A stretch of 64,000 nt of DNA, from assembly GCF_004365965.1 (NCBI RefSeq), contig NZ_SOEB01000015.1, positions 1 through 64,000 of the forward strand. The letters are read 5' to 3'. Below are positions 7,680-17,696 of this stretch, one piece after another. The translations under genes and the position numbers were made by a program. This DNA is from Rhodovulum visakhapatnamense. GTDB taxonomy: Bacteria; Pseudomonadota; Alphaproteobacteria; Rhodobacterales; Rhodobacteraceae. Each line of letters opens with the position of its first letter. Positions within the stretch are counted from its first letter, which is position 1. Below the pieces are notes generated by a model, which worked only from the letters and a program-made list of their open reading frames with translations, did no database searches and was not told where the DNA came from.

Positions 7680-9527
7680 CTACTTTTCCAGCGGCGGGCG
7701 CGCCGCGAACCAGTCGGCCAGCGCCGCGCGCTCGCTGTCGGTCAGACGCGCGGCGATCCCGGTCATCGGCGCCAGCACCTCGGGCGCCTTCCCTTCGGCA
7801 AAATAGTCCAGCCGATCCTGCAGATACCCGGCGCGCTGCCCGTCGAGCCGCGGGATCAGCCCGATCGCCCCGGTCGGTGCCGCGCCGTGACAGCTGAGGC
7901 AGGCGGGGACCCCTCGGCCCGGATCGCCGTCGCGCGCCAGAGCTCCTGCCTCGGCCAGCTGATAGTCAGGCGGCGGACGGCGCTCGGGGTCGGACCCCGA
8001 GGGGCTGGCGCGGGCAGTTCCGAAGACTGCAGCCAGCGCCCCGACCTCGGCCTCGGTCAGTTCGTGGGCGGCCTGTTGCATCGTCGTGACCGGCCGCAGT
8101 CCGGAATCGAACAGGGCCATCTGATGGGCGATATAGGCGGGCGCTTGCAGGGTCAGATTGGGCGACAGATCCCGGTCGGCGCCCAGGGCAGGCCCGGGAT
8201 CGTGGCAGGCGGTGCAGCTCTGGGCCTGGGCAATCGCCGTTTCGGTCGCCTGTTCGAGCCCCGGGGCCGCGGCGGCATCGGGCGACAGCGGATCGCCGGC
8301 CGGCAGCCCGGCCAGATAGGCCGCGACGGCGCTGCGGTCGGCGGGGCTCAGCGCGCGGGCGATGGCGGGCATCGGGTTCCAGCCGTCGCGGTCGGGCCCC
8401 CGCCCGGAAGCGAACCCGTCGAGACGACGTTTCAGGAAGGCAGCCCCCTGCCCGGCCAGCCGCGGCACGCCCAGCCCGGCCTTTTCGGTGCCGGTTCCGT
8501 GGCAAAGACCGCAGGCGGGCAGCGCCCGGGCAAAGTCGCCATTCCGCACAAGCGCCGTCCCGCGTTCGGCATCGGCCTCGGTGCCGGCCGAGGGCGGCAC
8601 GCCAAGGGTCCGGTCGGGAAGCCCCGCGAAATGCTCGGCCAGCGCGTCGATCTGCGGCCCCGACAGGCTGGTGGCCACGGTCGCCATGATCCCGCTTTGA
8701 CGGGCGCCGCTGGCATAGTCGCGCAACCGCGCGGCGATGGTGTCGGCATCGAGAATGGCCAGGTTGGGCGCCTGCCCGCCGGTTGGCGCGCCGGTGCCGT
8801 CGGTTCCGTGGCAGGCCACGCAATAGCGCAAAGGCGTGTCGCCCAGCCCGATCGGGCGCCAGCCGGTCGAGGGCGCGGAATACAGATAGTCTGCGAGCGG
8901 ATCGGCGCGGGCATGCAGCTTCAGTTCCATCGCCGCGCCCCGGCGGTCCCAGGCCATCGCGGGCAGTGCGGCCTCTGCGGCCCCCCGGGAGGCCTCGGTG
9001 GCGTCGTGATAGGCATCGGGCGTCATGCCGGGCAACTGGCGCAGAAAGGCGACCACCGCCCAGATCTCGCCGAAATTGCCATCGGCGGGCCAGCTTGGCA
9101 TCGCGGTGAAGCGGACCCCGTCGCGCAGGATCACGTAAAGCTCGGTCTCGGAAAATTCGCCCACCACGGCGGGCAGGCTTTGCGGGCGGGGCCGCATCGA
9201 CAGCGCGACCGGGCTTTGCCCCAGCCCCGGGCCGCCATGGCAGGAGGAACAGACCTGGTCGTAGTGCTGCGCGCCCAGCGCGATCAGCCCGGGATCGTCC
9301 AGATCGGGCACGTCCAGACCCGCCTCGGTCAGCTGGCGGGCGCTTCGTTCGACCGAGGCGCGAAAGGTCTCATGCAGCAGGGCGGCGGTGGCGGCGGCAT
9401 GGGGCGGGCGGGCCGAGACGGGGACCAGCCCGGCCTTGAGGACCGCGGCGGCCCCCAGAACCAGCACCACGGCAACAGCGCCGAGTCCGATCAGAAGGCG
9501 GGGGCGGGTCAGGCGCGGACGGGACAA
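7680..9527 (-). CDS. Membrane-anchored five-haem cytochrome c
   Basis: A 615-residue protein with five CxxCH haem attachment sites at residues 93-97, 236-240, 339-343, 438-442 and 543-547. One N-terminal hydrophobic segment (about 11-31) is an anchor or signal, putting the haems in the periplasm. Each haem is followed by a plausible distal Met ligand: M143 (FTAMPSW), M281, M386 (NPMPAIARALS), M483 and M588 (APMTGIAARLT). After the first class I module the rest reads as two c4-like dihaem modules. The start is a TTG seven bases after AGGAGA; the frame stays open far upstream but without protein character there. Probable electron carrier or dehydrogenase partner; no partner gene is adjacent. 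Confidence 0.85.
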   Translation of the reverse strand: MSRPRLTRPRLLIGLGAVAVVLVLGAAAVLKAGLVPVSARPPHAAATAALLHETFRASVERSARQLTEAGLDVPDLDDPGLIALGAQHYDQVCSSCHGGPGLGQSPVALSMRPRPQSLPAVVGEFSETELYVILRDGVRFTAMPSWPADGNFGEIWAVVAFLRQLPGMTPDAYHDATEASRGAAEAALPAMAWDRRGAAMELKLHARADPLADYLYSAPSTGWRPIGLGDTPLRYCVACHGTDGTGAPTGGQAPNLAILDADTIAARLRDYASGARQSGIMATVATSLSGPQIDALAEHFAGLPDRTLGVPPSAGTEADAERGTALVRNGDFARALPACGLCHGTGTEKAGLGVPRLAGQGAAFLKRRLDGFASGRGPDRDGWNPMPAIARALSPADRSAVAAYLAGLPAGDPLSPDAAAAPGLEQATETAIAQAQSCTACHDPGPALGADRDLSPNLTLQAPAYIAHQMALFDSGLRPVTTMQQAAHELTEAEVGALAAVFGTARASPSGSDPERRPPPDYQLAEAGALARDGDPGRGVPACLSCHGAAPTGAIGLIPRLDGQRAGYLQDRLDYFAEGKAPEVLAPMTGIAARLTDSERAALADWFAARPPLEK

Positions 9528-9746
9528 GGGCGGGTCTCCTCTCAGCGGCCCCGCCGACCCCGGCGGGTGCCAGCCCGACAACGCAAGCGCGCCGCCCGGG
9601 TTCCGTCCGACCTTGCGCCCTCCGGATTTGCGCCCGGATGGGGGGCCTGCGACCTCTCCGCGCGCCGACGCCGGGAACCGGATCGCCCCCTTCGGGCTTG
9701 TCCCGCAATGGACCCGCAGATCGCCCCCACCGCACATCGCCCCGCC

Positions 9747-11414
9747 ATGCCCCACCAGAACCCTCCGCTGCGCCTTGCCATCATCGGTCTCGGACCGCGC
9801 GGTCTGGGGGCGCTGGAAGCACTGGCCGCGCGGCTGGCCGACACTGGTACACCCGTCGCCATCGACGTCTTCGAACCCGGCCCCTGGCCCGGCGCCGGGC
9901 CGAATTTCGATCCCGGCCAAAGCCCCTTGATGCTTCTGAACATCCCGATCCGGGCCATCGACATCGACCCGCCCGCGCCAGTTCCGCGCCGGATCGCGTC
10001 TTTCGCCGCCTGGCTGATGTCGCCCCCCGATGGCGAGCGGTTTCCGGCCCGGGCCGAGCTTGGCGCCTATATGGCGGCGCGGTTCCGCGCGCTGACGGCC
10101 AGCCTGCCCGAGGGCACCGCGCTGACCCGCCATGAAACCGCCATCCGCCGGATCGAGGCCAGCGAGGCGGGCTGGCGGCTTGACGGCGCGGGGGCACGTT
10201 TCGGCCCCTATGACGAGGTGCTGCTGGCGCCCGGCCAGCCCGCCACCCGGCCCGACCCGCAACTGGCACGCTGGCAGGACCATGCCCGGCGCTGCGGCGC
10301 CGAGCTTCTGCCTGCCTATCCTGCCGACCGCCTGCTCGAGGCCGCCGAGGGCTGGGCCGGCAAGGCAGTGGCGCTTCGCGGGCTCGGGCTCTCGACGCTG
10401 GATGCGGTGCGGCTTCTGACGCTGGGCCTCGGCGGCCGGTTCGAGGACGGCCGGTACATCGCCTCGGGCCGCGAGCCCGCGCGCCTCCTGCCCTTTTCGC
10501 TGAACGGCTTGCCGCCCTGGCCGAAACCGGCGAGCGAAGCCATCGACGCGCGCATGGCCCCCCTGCCCGCCGAGACCCGCGCCTTCGAGGCGGCCTTGAG
10601 CCGGGCCCTGGCCCAGCCGCCCGAGGCCGCGCTGGTCACCCTGTGCACCCCGCTCGCACGGGCCGCCCGGCGGGTGCTGGCGGCCACCGGCGCAGGGCCC
10701 GGTGGCGTCGAAGAGTGGCTGACCGCAGAACGCAGCGCCCCGGCCTCGCAGGAGGACCCGGACCCGACCGTGCCCTTGCGGGACGGGCTTGCCATGGCGC
10801 GCGGGACCCGCCCGCCCGCGCCGGGCTATGCCATCGGGCAGATCTGGCGGCACTGGCAGAATGCGCTGCGCCGGGGCGTGAACCCGGGCTCGGCCGCGCC
10901 GGGAACGGCCGAGGCGCTGATCGGCTTCGACGAGGGGCTGAAACGCTATTCCTACGGGCCGCCCGCTGCCACGATTGAAGAGCTTGCGATCCTGATCGAG
11001 ACCGGGATCGTCGATTTGCGCATTGTGGACGACCCCGACATCCTGCTGACCGACAGCGGCTGGCAACTGGTCGAGGGGGACGAGGGCGCCCGGGCCGATG
11101 TTATGGTCGACGCGGTGCTGCCTTCGCCCGCCCTTCAGGGCATCGAGGCGCCGGTCATCGCCGCGCTGCGGGACGAAGGCCGGATCGTGCCGGTGGCCAA
11201 GGGTCAGGGGGCGCGCATCCGCCCCGACGGCCAGGTGATCGGGGCCGACGGGCGGGTGCAGCCGGGGCTGGCGCTGCTGGGCCGGGCCGCGCTGGGCAGC
11301 GTGATCGCGGTCGACTCGATCCATGACTGTTTCGGCGCCTCGGCCGACCGCTGGGCCGAGGGCGTGTTGACCCGTGCAGCGCTCAGCGCTGCGCCTGCCG
11401 CCAGTCCGGGTTGA
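9747..11414 (+). CDS. FAD/NAD(P)-binding protein (NAD_binding_9 type)
   Basis: A 555-residue protein with an N-terminal dinucleotide-binding signature ([17 protein letters not shown]) at residues 8-24. Typical internal elements of this family follow ([16 protein letters not shown]; later [21 protein letters not shown]), and it ends near [20 protein letters not shown]. The family is widespread in proteobacteria without an established reaction. ATG at 9747 was preferred because the protein-like pattern begins there; an in-frame ATG at 9708 would add 13 residues, and neither has a strong ribosome site. The last 32 bases overlap the end of betA on the other strand. The shared location suggests, but does not show, a link to choline or betaine metabolism. 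Confidence 0.72.
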   Translation: MPHQNPPLRLAIIGLGPRGLGALEALAARLADTGTPVAIDVFEPGPWPGAGPNFDPGQSPLMLLNIPIRAIDIDPPAPVPRRIASFAAWLMSPPDGERFPARAELGAYMAARFRALTASLPEGTALTRHETAIRRIEASEAGWRLDGAGARFGPYDEVLLAPGQPATRPDPQLARWQDHARRCGAELLPAYPADRLLEAAEGWAGKAVALRGLGLSTLDAVRLLTLGLGGRFEDGRYIASGREPARLLPFSLNGLPPWPKPASEAIDARMAPLPAETRAFEAALSRALAQPPEAALVTLCTPLARAARRVLAATGAGPGGVEEWLTAERSAPASQEDPDPTVPLRDGLAMARGTRPPAPGYAIGQIWRHWQNALRRGVNPGSAAPGTAEALIGFDEGLKRYSYGPPAATIEELAILIETGIVDLRIVDDPDILLTDSGWQLVEGDEGARADVMVDAVLPSPALQGIEAPVIAALRDEGRIVPVAKGQGARIRPDGQVIGADGRVQPGLALLGRAALGSVIAVDSIHDCFGASADRWAEGVLTRAALSAAPAASPG

Positions 11415-13038
11415 TCCAGGGGCCGCGAGTGTCGGCGGGCAGGCGGCGGCCGAGGATGTGATCTGCCGCCTTCTCGCCCACCATGATCGAGGGCGCATTC
11501 AGATTGCCGTTCGGGATGCGCGGAAAGACCGAGCTGTCGGCCAGCCTCAGCCCCTCGACCCCGATCACCCGGAGGTCGGGATCGACCACCGCCATCGGAT
11601 CGTCCCGGGCGCCCATCCGGGCGGTGCCGCAGGGATGATAGGCGCTTTCGACATGCTCGCGGATGAACCCGTTCAGCGCGTCGTCGGACTGCACCGCGGC
11701 GCCGGGCTGGATCTCGTGGCTGACGAAGGGCGCGAAGGCCTCCTGCGCGAAGATCTCGCGCGTGAGCCGGATGCAGGTCCGGAAATCGGCCCAGTCCTTC
11801 TCGTGGCTCATGTAGTTGAACAGGATCTTCGGCGGCTCGTTCGGGTTGGCCGAGCGCAGCGTGACCGCGCCGCGCGAGGGGCTGCGCATCGGGCCGACAT
11901 GGGCCTGAAATCCATGCCCCTCGGCCGCCGCCTGCCCGTCATAACGCACCGCGATCGGCAGGAAATGATACTGGATGTCGGGATAGTCGACGCCTTCGCC
12001 CGACCGCAGGAAGGCCGCGCTTTCGAACTGGTTCGACGCGCCGGGGCCGCCCCTGGTCAAGAGCCATTGCAGCCCCACCCAGGCCTTGCCGGGAAGGTTC
12101 CAGTACTTGAAAAGACTGATCGGCTGGCTGGCCGCCATCTGCAGATAGAGTTCAAGATGGTCCTGCAGGTTCTGCCCCACGCCTGGACGGTCGGCCACGA
12201 CCCCGATGCCATGGTCCGCCAGATGCGCGGCCGGGCCGATGCCCGACAGCATCAGCAGCTTCGGCGAATTGATCGAGGACGCTGCCAGGATCACCTCGGC
12301 CCCGGCGCGGACGACTTCCGTAAAGCCGTCGCGGTCGATCTCGACGCCCGTGGCGCGGCCGTTCTCGATGACGACGCGGCGGGCAAACCCCCGGATCAGA
12401 TCGCAATTGGGCCGCTTCAGCGCAGGCCGCAGATAGGCGCGCGCGGCGGACCAGCGCTCGCCCTTCCAGACGGTCATGTCATAGGGGCCGAAGCCCTCCT
12501 GCTGGTGGCCGTTATAGTCGTCGGTCACGGGATAGCCCGCCTGCCGCCCGGCCTCGACGAAGGCCTGCACCAGCGGGTTGTCGCGCCGCCCCCGGGTGAC
12601 ATGCAGCGGCCCGCCCTGCCCGCGCCAGGCCGGATCGCCGCCATGCCCGCCCGCGTGCCAGTCTTCCATCCGCCGGAAATAGGGCAGCACATCCGCATAG
12701 CCCCAGCCCGCCGCACCCTGGTCGCGCCAGTGATCGTAGTCGCGGGCATGGCCGCGCACATAGACCATGCCGTTGATCGAGGAAGACCCGCCGATCACCT
12801 TGCCGCGCGGGGTCGCGAGGCGCCGCCCGCCCAGATGCGGCTCGGGCTCGGTCCGGAAGCCCCAGTCGTAACGGGGCATGTTCATCGGATAGCTGAGCGC
12901 GCCCGGCATCCGGATCAGCGGCCCGGCATCGGACCCGCCATGTTCGATCACCAGAACCGACTTTCCGGCCTCGGCGAGACGGTACGCGATGGCGCAACCG
13001 GCGCTGCCCGCGCCGACGATGACGTAATCGGCCTGCAT
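11383..13038 (-). CDS. betA: Choline dehydrogenase (GMC oxidoreductase)
   Basis: A 551-residue flavoprotein, close to E. coli BetA (556). It oxidises choline to betaine aldehyde at the inner membrane. Seen: FAD-binding motif [18 protein letters not shown] at residues 8-25, GMC signature [20 protein letters not shown], and the C-terminal block [20 protein letters not shown] with the conserved His-Asn chemistry region (HPCGTARMG). The ATG overlaps the betB stop by one base (TGATG), so translation is coupled. Last gene of betI-betC-betB-betA. The 3' end overlaps the convergent FAD-protein gene by 32 bases, and a 7-bp stem (GCAGCGC-TCA-GCGCTGC, about 11376-11392) sits in the overlap. Confidence 0.95.
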   Translation of the reverse strand: MQADYVIVGAGSAGCAIAYRLAEAGKSVLVIEHGGSDAGPLIRMPGALSYPMNMPRYDWGFRTEPEPHLGGRRLATPRGKVIGGSSSINGMVYVRGHARDYDHWRDQGAAGWGYADVLPYFRRMEDWHAGGHGGDPAWRGQGGPLHVTRGRRDNPLVQAFVEAGRQAGYPVTDDYNGHQQEGFGPYDMTVWKGERWSAARAYLRPALKRPNCDLIRGFARRVVIENGRATGVEIDRDGFTEVVRAGAEVILAASSINSPKLLMLSGIGPAAHLADHGIGVVADRPGVGQNLQDHLELYLQMAASQPISLFKYWNLPGKAWVGLQWLLTRGGPGASNQFESAAFLRSGEGVDYPDIQYHFLPIAVRYDGQAAAEGHGFQAHVGPMRSPSRGAVTLRSANPNEPPKILFNYMSHEKDWADFRTCIRLTREIFAQEAFAPFVSHEIQPGAAVQSDDALNGFIREHVESAYHPCGTARMGARDDPMAVVDPDLRVIGVEGLRLADSSVFPRIPNGNLNAPSIMVGEKAADHILGRRLPADTRGPWINPDWRQAQR

Positions 13039-14495
13039 CAGTAGGGGGCCTCCACGTCGCCCATGCGCACATAGACGGATTTGAGCTGGCTGTAATGTTC
13101 GATCGCGGCCTTCGCGTTCTCGCGGCCGACCCCCGACATCCCGACGCCGCCGAAGGGCATCTCGACCGGCGCATCGTTGTAGGAATTGATGAAGCAGGTG
13201 CCCGCCTTCAGCGCCCCGATCACCCGGTGCGCCCGCGAGATGTCGCGGGTGAAGACCCCCGCCGCAAGACCGAATTCGGTGGCATTGGCGCGCGCGACGG
13301 CCTCGGCCTCGTCCTCGAAATCGAGGACCGCCATCACCGGGCCGAAGATCTCTTCGCGGGCGATGGTCATGCCGTCGGTGACATCGGCAAAGACCGTGGG
13401 GGCCAGGAAAAAGCCGTCGCGCGCGACGCGGCGGCCCCCGGTGACAAGCCGGGCGCCCTCCTCGACGCCCTTGGCGATATAGCCCTCGACGATCCGCATC
13501 TGGGCCTCGCTGACCATCGGGCCGAAATTGGTGGCCTCGTCCAGCGGGTCGCCCATCACGACACCCTTCAGCCGTTCGGTCAGGCGGGCGAGGAAGGCCT
13601 GTTTGACGCTTTTCTGCACGAAGACCCGGGTGCCGTTGGAACAGATCTGGCCCGAGGAGTAGAAATTCGCGAGGATGGCGCCGCTGACGGCGTTGTCGAG
13701 ATCGGCATCCTCGAAGATCAGCAGGGGCGACTTGCCGCCCAGTTCCATCGTGACGTGTTTCATGTCGGCGGCGGCGGCGGCATAGACCTTCCGCCCCGTG
13801 GGAACCGACCCCGTCAGCGACACCTTGGCGACGCGCGGATCGGAAATCAGCGCCTGCCCGGCCTCGCCCGCGCCCTGCACGACATTGAAAAGCCCGGCGG
13901 GCGCGCCCGCCTCGGTCAGGATCTCGGCCAGTTTCAGCGCGCAAAGCGGCGTCACCTCGGACGGCTTGAAGACCATGGCATTGCCGCAGGCGAGCGCCGG
14001 GGCCGCCTTCCAGGCCGCGATCTGGGTCGGGTAGTTCCAGGCGCCGATGCCGACGCAGACGCCCAGCGGCTCGCGCATCGTATAGGCCCAGTCGCCGCCC
14101 AGCGGGATATGCTCGCCCGTCAGGCTGCCCGCAAGCCCGCCGAAATATTCCAGCGCGTCGGCGGCCGATGCGGCATCGGCGATCAGCGTCTCCTGCAGGG
14201 GCTTGCCGGTGTCGCAGGTTTCCAGAACCGACATCTCGCGGTTCCGCTCGCGCAGGATCTGGGCGGCGCGGATGAGCACGCGGCCGCGCTCGCGCCCCGA
14301 AAGGCGGGCCCAATCGGTCTGGGCGCGCGCGGCGGCGGTCAGCGCCCTGTCGATCACGGCGGGCGTCGCCGCATGAACGGTCGCGATCCGCGCTCCGGTC
14401 GCAGCATAGATCACCGGGATCGGCGTGCCGTCGGTATCTTCGAGATAGGCACCGTCCACATAGTGGCTGGCGGTGGGTTGGGTCTCATAGATCAT
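13038..14495 (-). CDS. betB: Betaine aldehyde dehydrogenase
   Basis: A 485-residue NAD(P)-dependent aldehyde dehydrogenase that converts betaine aldehyde to glycine betaine in the cytoplasm. Visible are the general base region [10 protein letters not shown] (Glu251), the catalytic cysteine in [13 protein letters not shown] (Cys285), the nucleotide-fold segment [12 protein letters not shown] and the family C-terminus [15 protein letters not shown]. The start used is the ATG seven bases after GGAG ([15 protein letters not shown]); an ATG two codons earlier lies too close to the ribosome site. It overlaps betA by one base. Confidence 0.95.
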   Translation of the reverse strand: MIYETQPTASHYVDGAYLEDTDGTPIPVIYAATGARIATVHAATPAVIDRALTAAARAQTDWARLSGRERGRVLIRAAQILRERNREMSVLETCDTGKPLQETLIADAASAADALEYFGGLAGSLTGEHIPLGGDWAYTMREPLGVCVGIGAWNYPTQIAAWKAAPALACGNAMVFKPSEVTPLCALKLAEILTEAGAPAGLFNVVQGAGEAGQALISDPRVAKVSLTGSVPTGRKVYAAAAADMKHVTMELGGKSPLLIFEDADLDNAVSGAILANFYSSGQICSNGTRVFVQKSVKQAFLARLTERLKGVVMGDPLDEATNFGPMVSEAQMRIVEGYIAKGVEEGARLVTGGRRVARDGFFLAPTVFADVTDGMTIAREEIFGPVMAVLDFEDEAEAVARANATEFGLAAGVFTRDISRAHRVIGALKAGTCFINSYNDAPVEMPFGGVGMSGVGRENAKAAIEHYSQLKSVYVRMGDVEAPY

Positions 14496-14508
14496 CGTCA
14501 TTCTCCGG

Positions 14509-16014
14509 TCATTCGCCGCGCGGGTAGCGCGCCCGGCCTTCGACCTCGTTCAGGTCCATGTGATTGCGCATGAAGCGGTCGCTGGCCCGCTGCAACGGCT
14601 GGTAGTCCCAGGGGAAATAGGCCCCGTTCCGCAGCGCCTCGTAGACGACCCCGCGCCGGGCCTGGCTTTTGCGGACCTCGGCATCGAACCGGTTAAGATC
14701 CCAGCGCGCGTCGACCTCGGCCCGCAGCCGGGCAAGGGTGTCGGCATGGGCGGGATCGGCGGCAAGGTCGGTCAGCTCCTGCGGGTCGGCCTTTAGATCG
14801 AAAAGCTGATCGGGATCGAGCGCGCAGCGGGTCAGCTTGTGGCGCCCGTCGCGCAGCGCCACCAGCGGCGCATAGGACGCCTCGGCCGCGTATTCCATCG
14901 GCACCGGGCCGCGCGGCCCACCGCCCGCGACCGGCAGCAGCGACTGGCCTTCGGTCCAGGGGGCAACCTCGTCCATCGAGATCCCGGCCAGATCGCAGAG
15001 CGTCGGGCAGACATCGAGGGTCGAGACGGGCGTGTCGATCCGCCCCGGTGCGACGCCCGGTGCCGCGATCATCAGCGGCACCCGCGACGACCCCTCGTAG
15101 AAGGTCATCTTGAACCACAGCCCGCGCTCGCCCAGCATGTCGCCATGGTCCGACACGAACAGGATCGCGGCCTCCTGATCGGTCGCCTGAAGAATGTCGA
15201 GGAAGGCGCCGATCTTTTCGTCGAGATAGGAGATATTTGCGAAATAGGCCCGGCGCGACCGCCGGATGTCGTCCTCGGCGATGTCGAAGCTGCGCCAGTC
15301 GTTGGCGTCGAAGATCCGTTTCGAATGCGGGTCCTGATCGTCGTAAGGGATCGCCGGAACCTCGGGCAGCAGGTGGTCGCAGTCCTCGTAGAGGTCCCAG
15401 AACTTTTTGCGGGCCACGTAGGGATCGTGGGGATGGGTGAAGCTGACGGTCAGGCACCAGGGCCGGTCATCCTTGCGGCGCGCCAGATCGTAAAGCTTCT
15501 GCGCGGCGGCATGGGCGACCTCGTCGTCATATTCCATCTGGTTGGTGATCTCGGCCACGCCCGCGCCGGTCACGGACCCCATGTTGTGATACCACCAGTC
15601 GATCCGCTCGCCGGGCCTGCGGTAATCGGGCGTCCAGCCGAAATCGGCGGGGTAGATGTCGGTGGTCAGCCGTTCCTCGAAACCGTGCAGCTGATCGGGG
15701 CCGACGAAATGCATCTTGCCGCCGAGGCAGGTATGATAGCCCGCCCGGCGCAGGTGATGGGCGAAGGTCGGCAGGTCCGAGGGAAACTCGGCCGCGTTGT
15801 CATAGACGCCGGTGACCGAAGGCAACTGCCCCGACATGAAACTGGCCCGGCCCGGCGCGCAAAGCGGCGAGGCGGTGTAGCAGGTGGAAAACCGCGCCGA
15901 CCGGGCGGCCAGCCGTTTCAGGTTGGGCGCGTGAAGCCAGTGGGCCGGGCCGTCGGGAAAGAGCGTCCCGTTCAGCTGATCGACCATCAGGATCAGAAGA
16001 TTGGGTCGGGTCAT
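14509..16014 (-). CDS. betC: Choline-sulfatase
   Basis: A 501-residue type I sulfatase that hydrolyses choline-O-sulfate to choline and sulfate, feeding BetA/BetB. The sulfatase signature [14 protein letters not shown] carries Cys52-x-Pro-x-Arg56, where Cys52 would be converted to formylglycine. Metal-site elements are MVDQLNG near the start and [11 protein letters not shown]. The C-terminal 80 residues ([19 protein letters not shown]) match the extra choline-sulfatase C-terminal domain. There is no signal peptide, so the enzyme is cytoplasmic and implies uptake of choline sulfate. The ATG overlaps the betI stop by four bases (ATGA). As in Sinorhizobium, betC sits inside the bet operon. Confidence 0.94.
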   Translation of the reverse strand: MTRPNLLILMVDQLNGTLFPDGPAHWLHAPNLKRLAARSARFSTCYTASPLCAPGRASFMSGQLPSVTGVYDNAAEFPSDLPTFAHHLRRAGYHTCLGGKMHFVGPDQLHGFEERLTTDIYPADFGWTPDYRRPGERIDWWYHNMGSVTGAGVAEITNQMEYDDEVAHAAAQKLYDLARRKDDRPWCLTVSFTHPHDPYVARKKFWDLYEDCDHLLPEVPAIPYDDQDPHSKRIFDANDWRSFDIAEDDIRRSRRAYFANISYLDEKIGAFLDILQATDQEAAILFVSDHGDMLGERGLWFKMTFYEGSSRVPLMIAAPGVAPGRIDTPVSTLDVCPTLCDLAGISMDEVAPWTEGQSLLPVAGGGPRGPVPMEYAAEASYAPLVALRDGRHKLTRCALDPDQLFDLKADPQELTDLAADPAHADTLARLRAEVDARWDLNRFDAEVRKSQARRGVVYEALRNGAYFPWDYQPLQRASDRFMRNHMDLNEVEGRARYPRGE

Positions 16015-16583
16015 GGCAGGGCCTTCAGTTCGGCGTCGAGTGCCGCAAGGACATGGGCAGAGGCGCTGTCTTCGGCCTCGTCGCGGGGGAAATGCACGAA
16101 TCGCAAGTAAAGCCCGTCGATCAGCGCCGCGAGCCTGCGGGCAATCTCGGGGGCGCGGGGGCCCGCCAGCGGGCGCAGGTCGTGAACGAGGTTCGCATGC
16201 AGCCGCCGGTGATAGACCCCCAGCAGCCGCCGCGCCTCGTCCGACCGGTGCGCCAGCACGTAGAAGTTCAGCCAGGCCGCGATCACGTCATGGCGAAAGC
16301 TCGTCTCGCTGAAGCTGGCGCGGATCGTGCCGTCGAGCCGGGCGCGGGGCGAGTCGGCCTCTTTCAGAGCCGCCCGCACCTCGGCGCCGTAGACGGCGAG
16401 GATATGCCGCATCGCGGCCAGGAACAGCCGGTCCTTGTCGCCGAAATAGTGGAACGCCAGCGCCGACGAAACCCCGGCCCGCCTGGCGATCTGGCCCACC
16501 GTCACGCTGAGCGACCCGGTTGCGCCAAGTTCCTGAATCGTCGCGTCGATCAGTTGTGCCTTGCGCTCGGGTTGGGCGGTCAT
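16011..16583 (-). CDS. betI: Transcriptional repressor BetI (TetR family)
   Basis: A 190-residue TetR-type regulator. The helix-turn-helix lies at about residues 25-55 (VTVGQIARRAGVSSALAFHY, then FGDKDRLF) and is nearly diagnostic for BetI. The start MTAQPERKAQ was chosen because AGGAAA lies eight bases upstream; a longer version would place that ribosome site inside the gene. In other bacteria BetI represses bet genes until choline is present. It is first in betICBA and lies back to back with choX; the 102-base gap holds a sequence close to the known BetI operator. Confidence 0.92.
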   Translation of the reverse strand: MTAQPERKAQLIDATIQELGATGSLSVTVGQIARRAGVSSALAFHYFGDKDRLFLAAMRHILAVYGAEVRAALKEADSPRARLDGTIRASFSETSFRHDVIAAWLNFYVLAHRSDEARRLLGVYHRRLHANLVHDLRPLAGPRAPEIARRLAALIDGLYLRFVHFPRDEAEDSASAHVLAALDAELKALP

Positions 16584-16635
16584 CTGGGGCGTTTCCTGAA
16601 AAAGTGGTTGCAAACCGGAGATAATCAGGCACTGT

Positions 16636-16652
16636 TTGACTGGTCAATCAAT
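16636..16652. promoter_or_regulatory. Candidate BetI operator between betI and choX
   Basis: The sequence TTGACTGGTCAATCAAT contains the perfect dyad TTGAC-TG-GTCAA. It closely matches the E. coli bet operator as I remember it (TTGAACGTCCAATCAAT). Read on the minus strand it includes TTGACC, a plausible -35 for betI with a TATCTC -10 about 18 bases on. One BetI site could therefore serve both betICBA and choXWV. Binding is inferred. Confidence 0.7.
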
Positions 16653-16685
16653 AAATCTGCACCTCAAGTCGATCAGGGAATTGCC

Positions 16686-17600
16686 ATGAAACTGACTTCT
16701 GCCGTCTCTGCCCTGGCCATGCTGGCCGCGGGCACGGCATTCGCCGATTGCGATACCGTCGTGATGTCCGATGTCGGCTGGACCGACATCACCACCACCA
16801 CCGCCACGGCCCGCCATGTGCTGGAAGGGCTGGGCTACAAGGTCGACGTCAAGGTGCTGTCGGTACCGGTGACCTTCGCCTCGCTCGACAGCGACGACGT
16901 GGACGTGTTCCTCGGCAACTGGATGCCGGCGCAGGCGGGCGCCATCGGCCCCTATCTCGAAAGCGGCGAGATCGAGGACATCAACGTCAACCTCGAAGGC
17001 ACCAAATACACGCTGGCCACGCCCACCTATGCCTGGGAGGCCGGGCTGAAAAGCTATGCCGACATCGCCAAGTTCGCCGATGAGCTGGACAACAAGATCT
17101 ACGGGATCGAGCCCGGCAACGAGGGCAACGCCTATCTCGTGAGCCTGACCGAGGAAAACGCTTTCGGGCTGGGCGACTTCAAGATCGTCGAAAGTTCCGA
17201 ACAGGGCATGCTGGCCCAGGTCGCGCGCTTCTACCGCAAGGAAGAACCGGTCGTGTTTCTCGGCTGGGAACCGCACCCGATGAACGCCAATTTCGACCTG
17301 AAATACCTGCCCGGCGGCGAGGATTTCTTCGGCGGCGAGGGCGTCGTGCATACCGTGACCCGCAAGGGCTATTCGGCGGAATGCCCGAACCTTGGCACAC
17401 TTTTCGCCAACATGGATTTCAGCCTTGCCATGGAAAACAAGATCATGGGCGAAATCCTCGACGACGGCGCCGACCCGGCCGAGGCGACCGAAGCCTGGCT
17501 GAAAGAAAACCCGCAGGTTCTCGACACCTGGCTTGCCGGTGTGACCACCAGGGACGGCGGCGACGGCCTGGCCGCGGTCAGGCAAAGCCTCGGGCTCTGA
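16686..17600 (+). CDS. choX: Choline ABC transporter, substrate-binding protein
   Basis: A 304-residue periplasmic protein. Signal peptide about residues 1-20 with cleavage after GTAFA. The mature part begins DCDTVVMSDVGWTDITTTTA, the usual ChoX/ProX-type (OpuAC) opening. Trp and acidic residues suited to a quaternary-ammonium cage are spread through it (GNWMP, ATPTYAWEAG, FLGWEPHPMN). ChoX in Sinorhizobium binds choline and acetylcholine. AGGGA lies upstream of the ATG. First gene of choXWV, divergent from betI, and followed by an intercistronic hairpin that may protect its message. Confidence 0.92.
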   Translation: MKLTSAVSALAMLAAGTAFADCDTVVMSDVGWTDITTTTATARHVLEGLGYKVDVKVLSVPVTFASLDSDDVDVFLGNWMPAQAGAIGPYLESGEIEDINVNLEGTKYTLATPTYAWEAGLKSYADIAKFADELDNKIYGIEPGNEGNAYLVSLTEENAFGLGDFKIVESSEQGMLAQVARFYRKEEPVVFLGWEPHPMNANFDLKYLPGGEDFFGGEGVVHTVTRKGYSAECPNLGTLFANMDFSLAMENKIMGEILDDGADPAEATEAWLKENPQVLDTWLAGVTTRDGGDGLAAVRQSLGL

Positions 17601-17637
17601 CCCCGACCGGACCGCCCGCCCGGCGCAAGCGGTCCCC

Positions 17638-17655
17638 GGCGGCGGTCCCGCCGCC
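17638..17655 (+). other. Intercistronic hairpin between choX and choW
   Basis: Perfect 8-base inverted arms (GGCGGCGG and CCGCCGCC) with a two-base centre, folding as a 7-bp stem with a four-base loop. It lies 38 bases after the choX stop and before the choW ribosome site. There is no T-tract, so it is more likely a 3' stabiliser or attenuator giving excess binding protein than a full terminator. Confidence 0.5.
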
Positions 17656-17696
17656 CTGCCCCTTTCCAAACCGTCAATGCAGGAGGGAATGCCGCC

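Noticed and set aside
1857-9746. A plus-strand open frame of nearly 8 kb before the FAD/NAD(P)-binding gene, part of one continuous 3185-codon frame
   Set aside because: It runs antisense to six genes with clear motifs, its translation is Arg/Gly/His/Gln-rich without domains, and it results from high-GC codon bias. Only its last 555 codons (from 9747) are a real gene.
14496-14501. ATG two codons upstream of the chosen betB start
   Set aside because: It is only one or two bases from the GGAG ribosome site, whereas the next ATG has a normal seven-base spacing.
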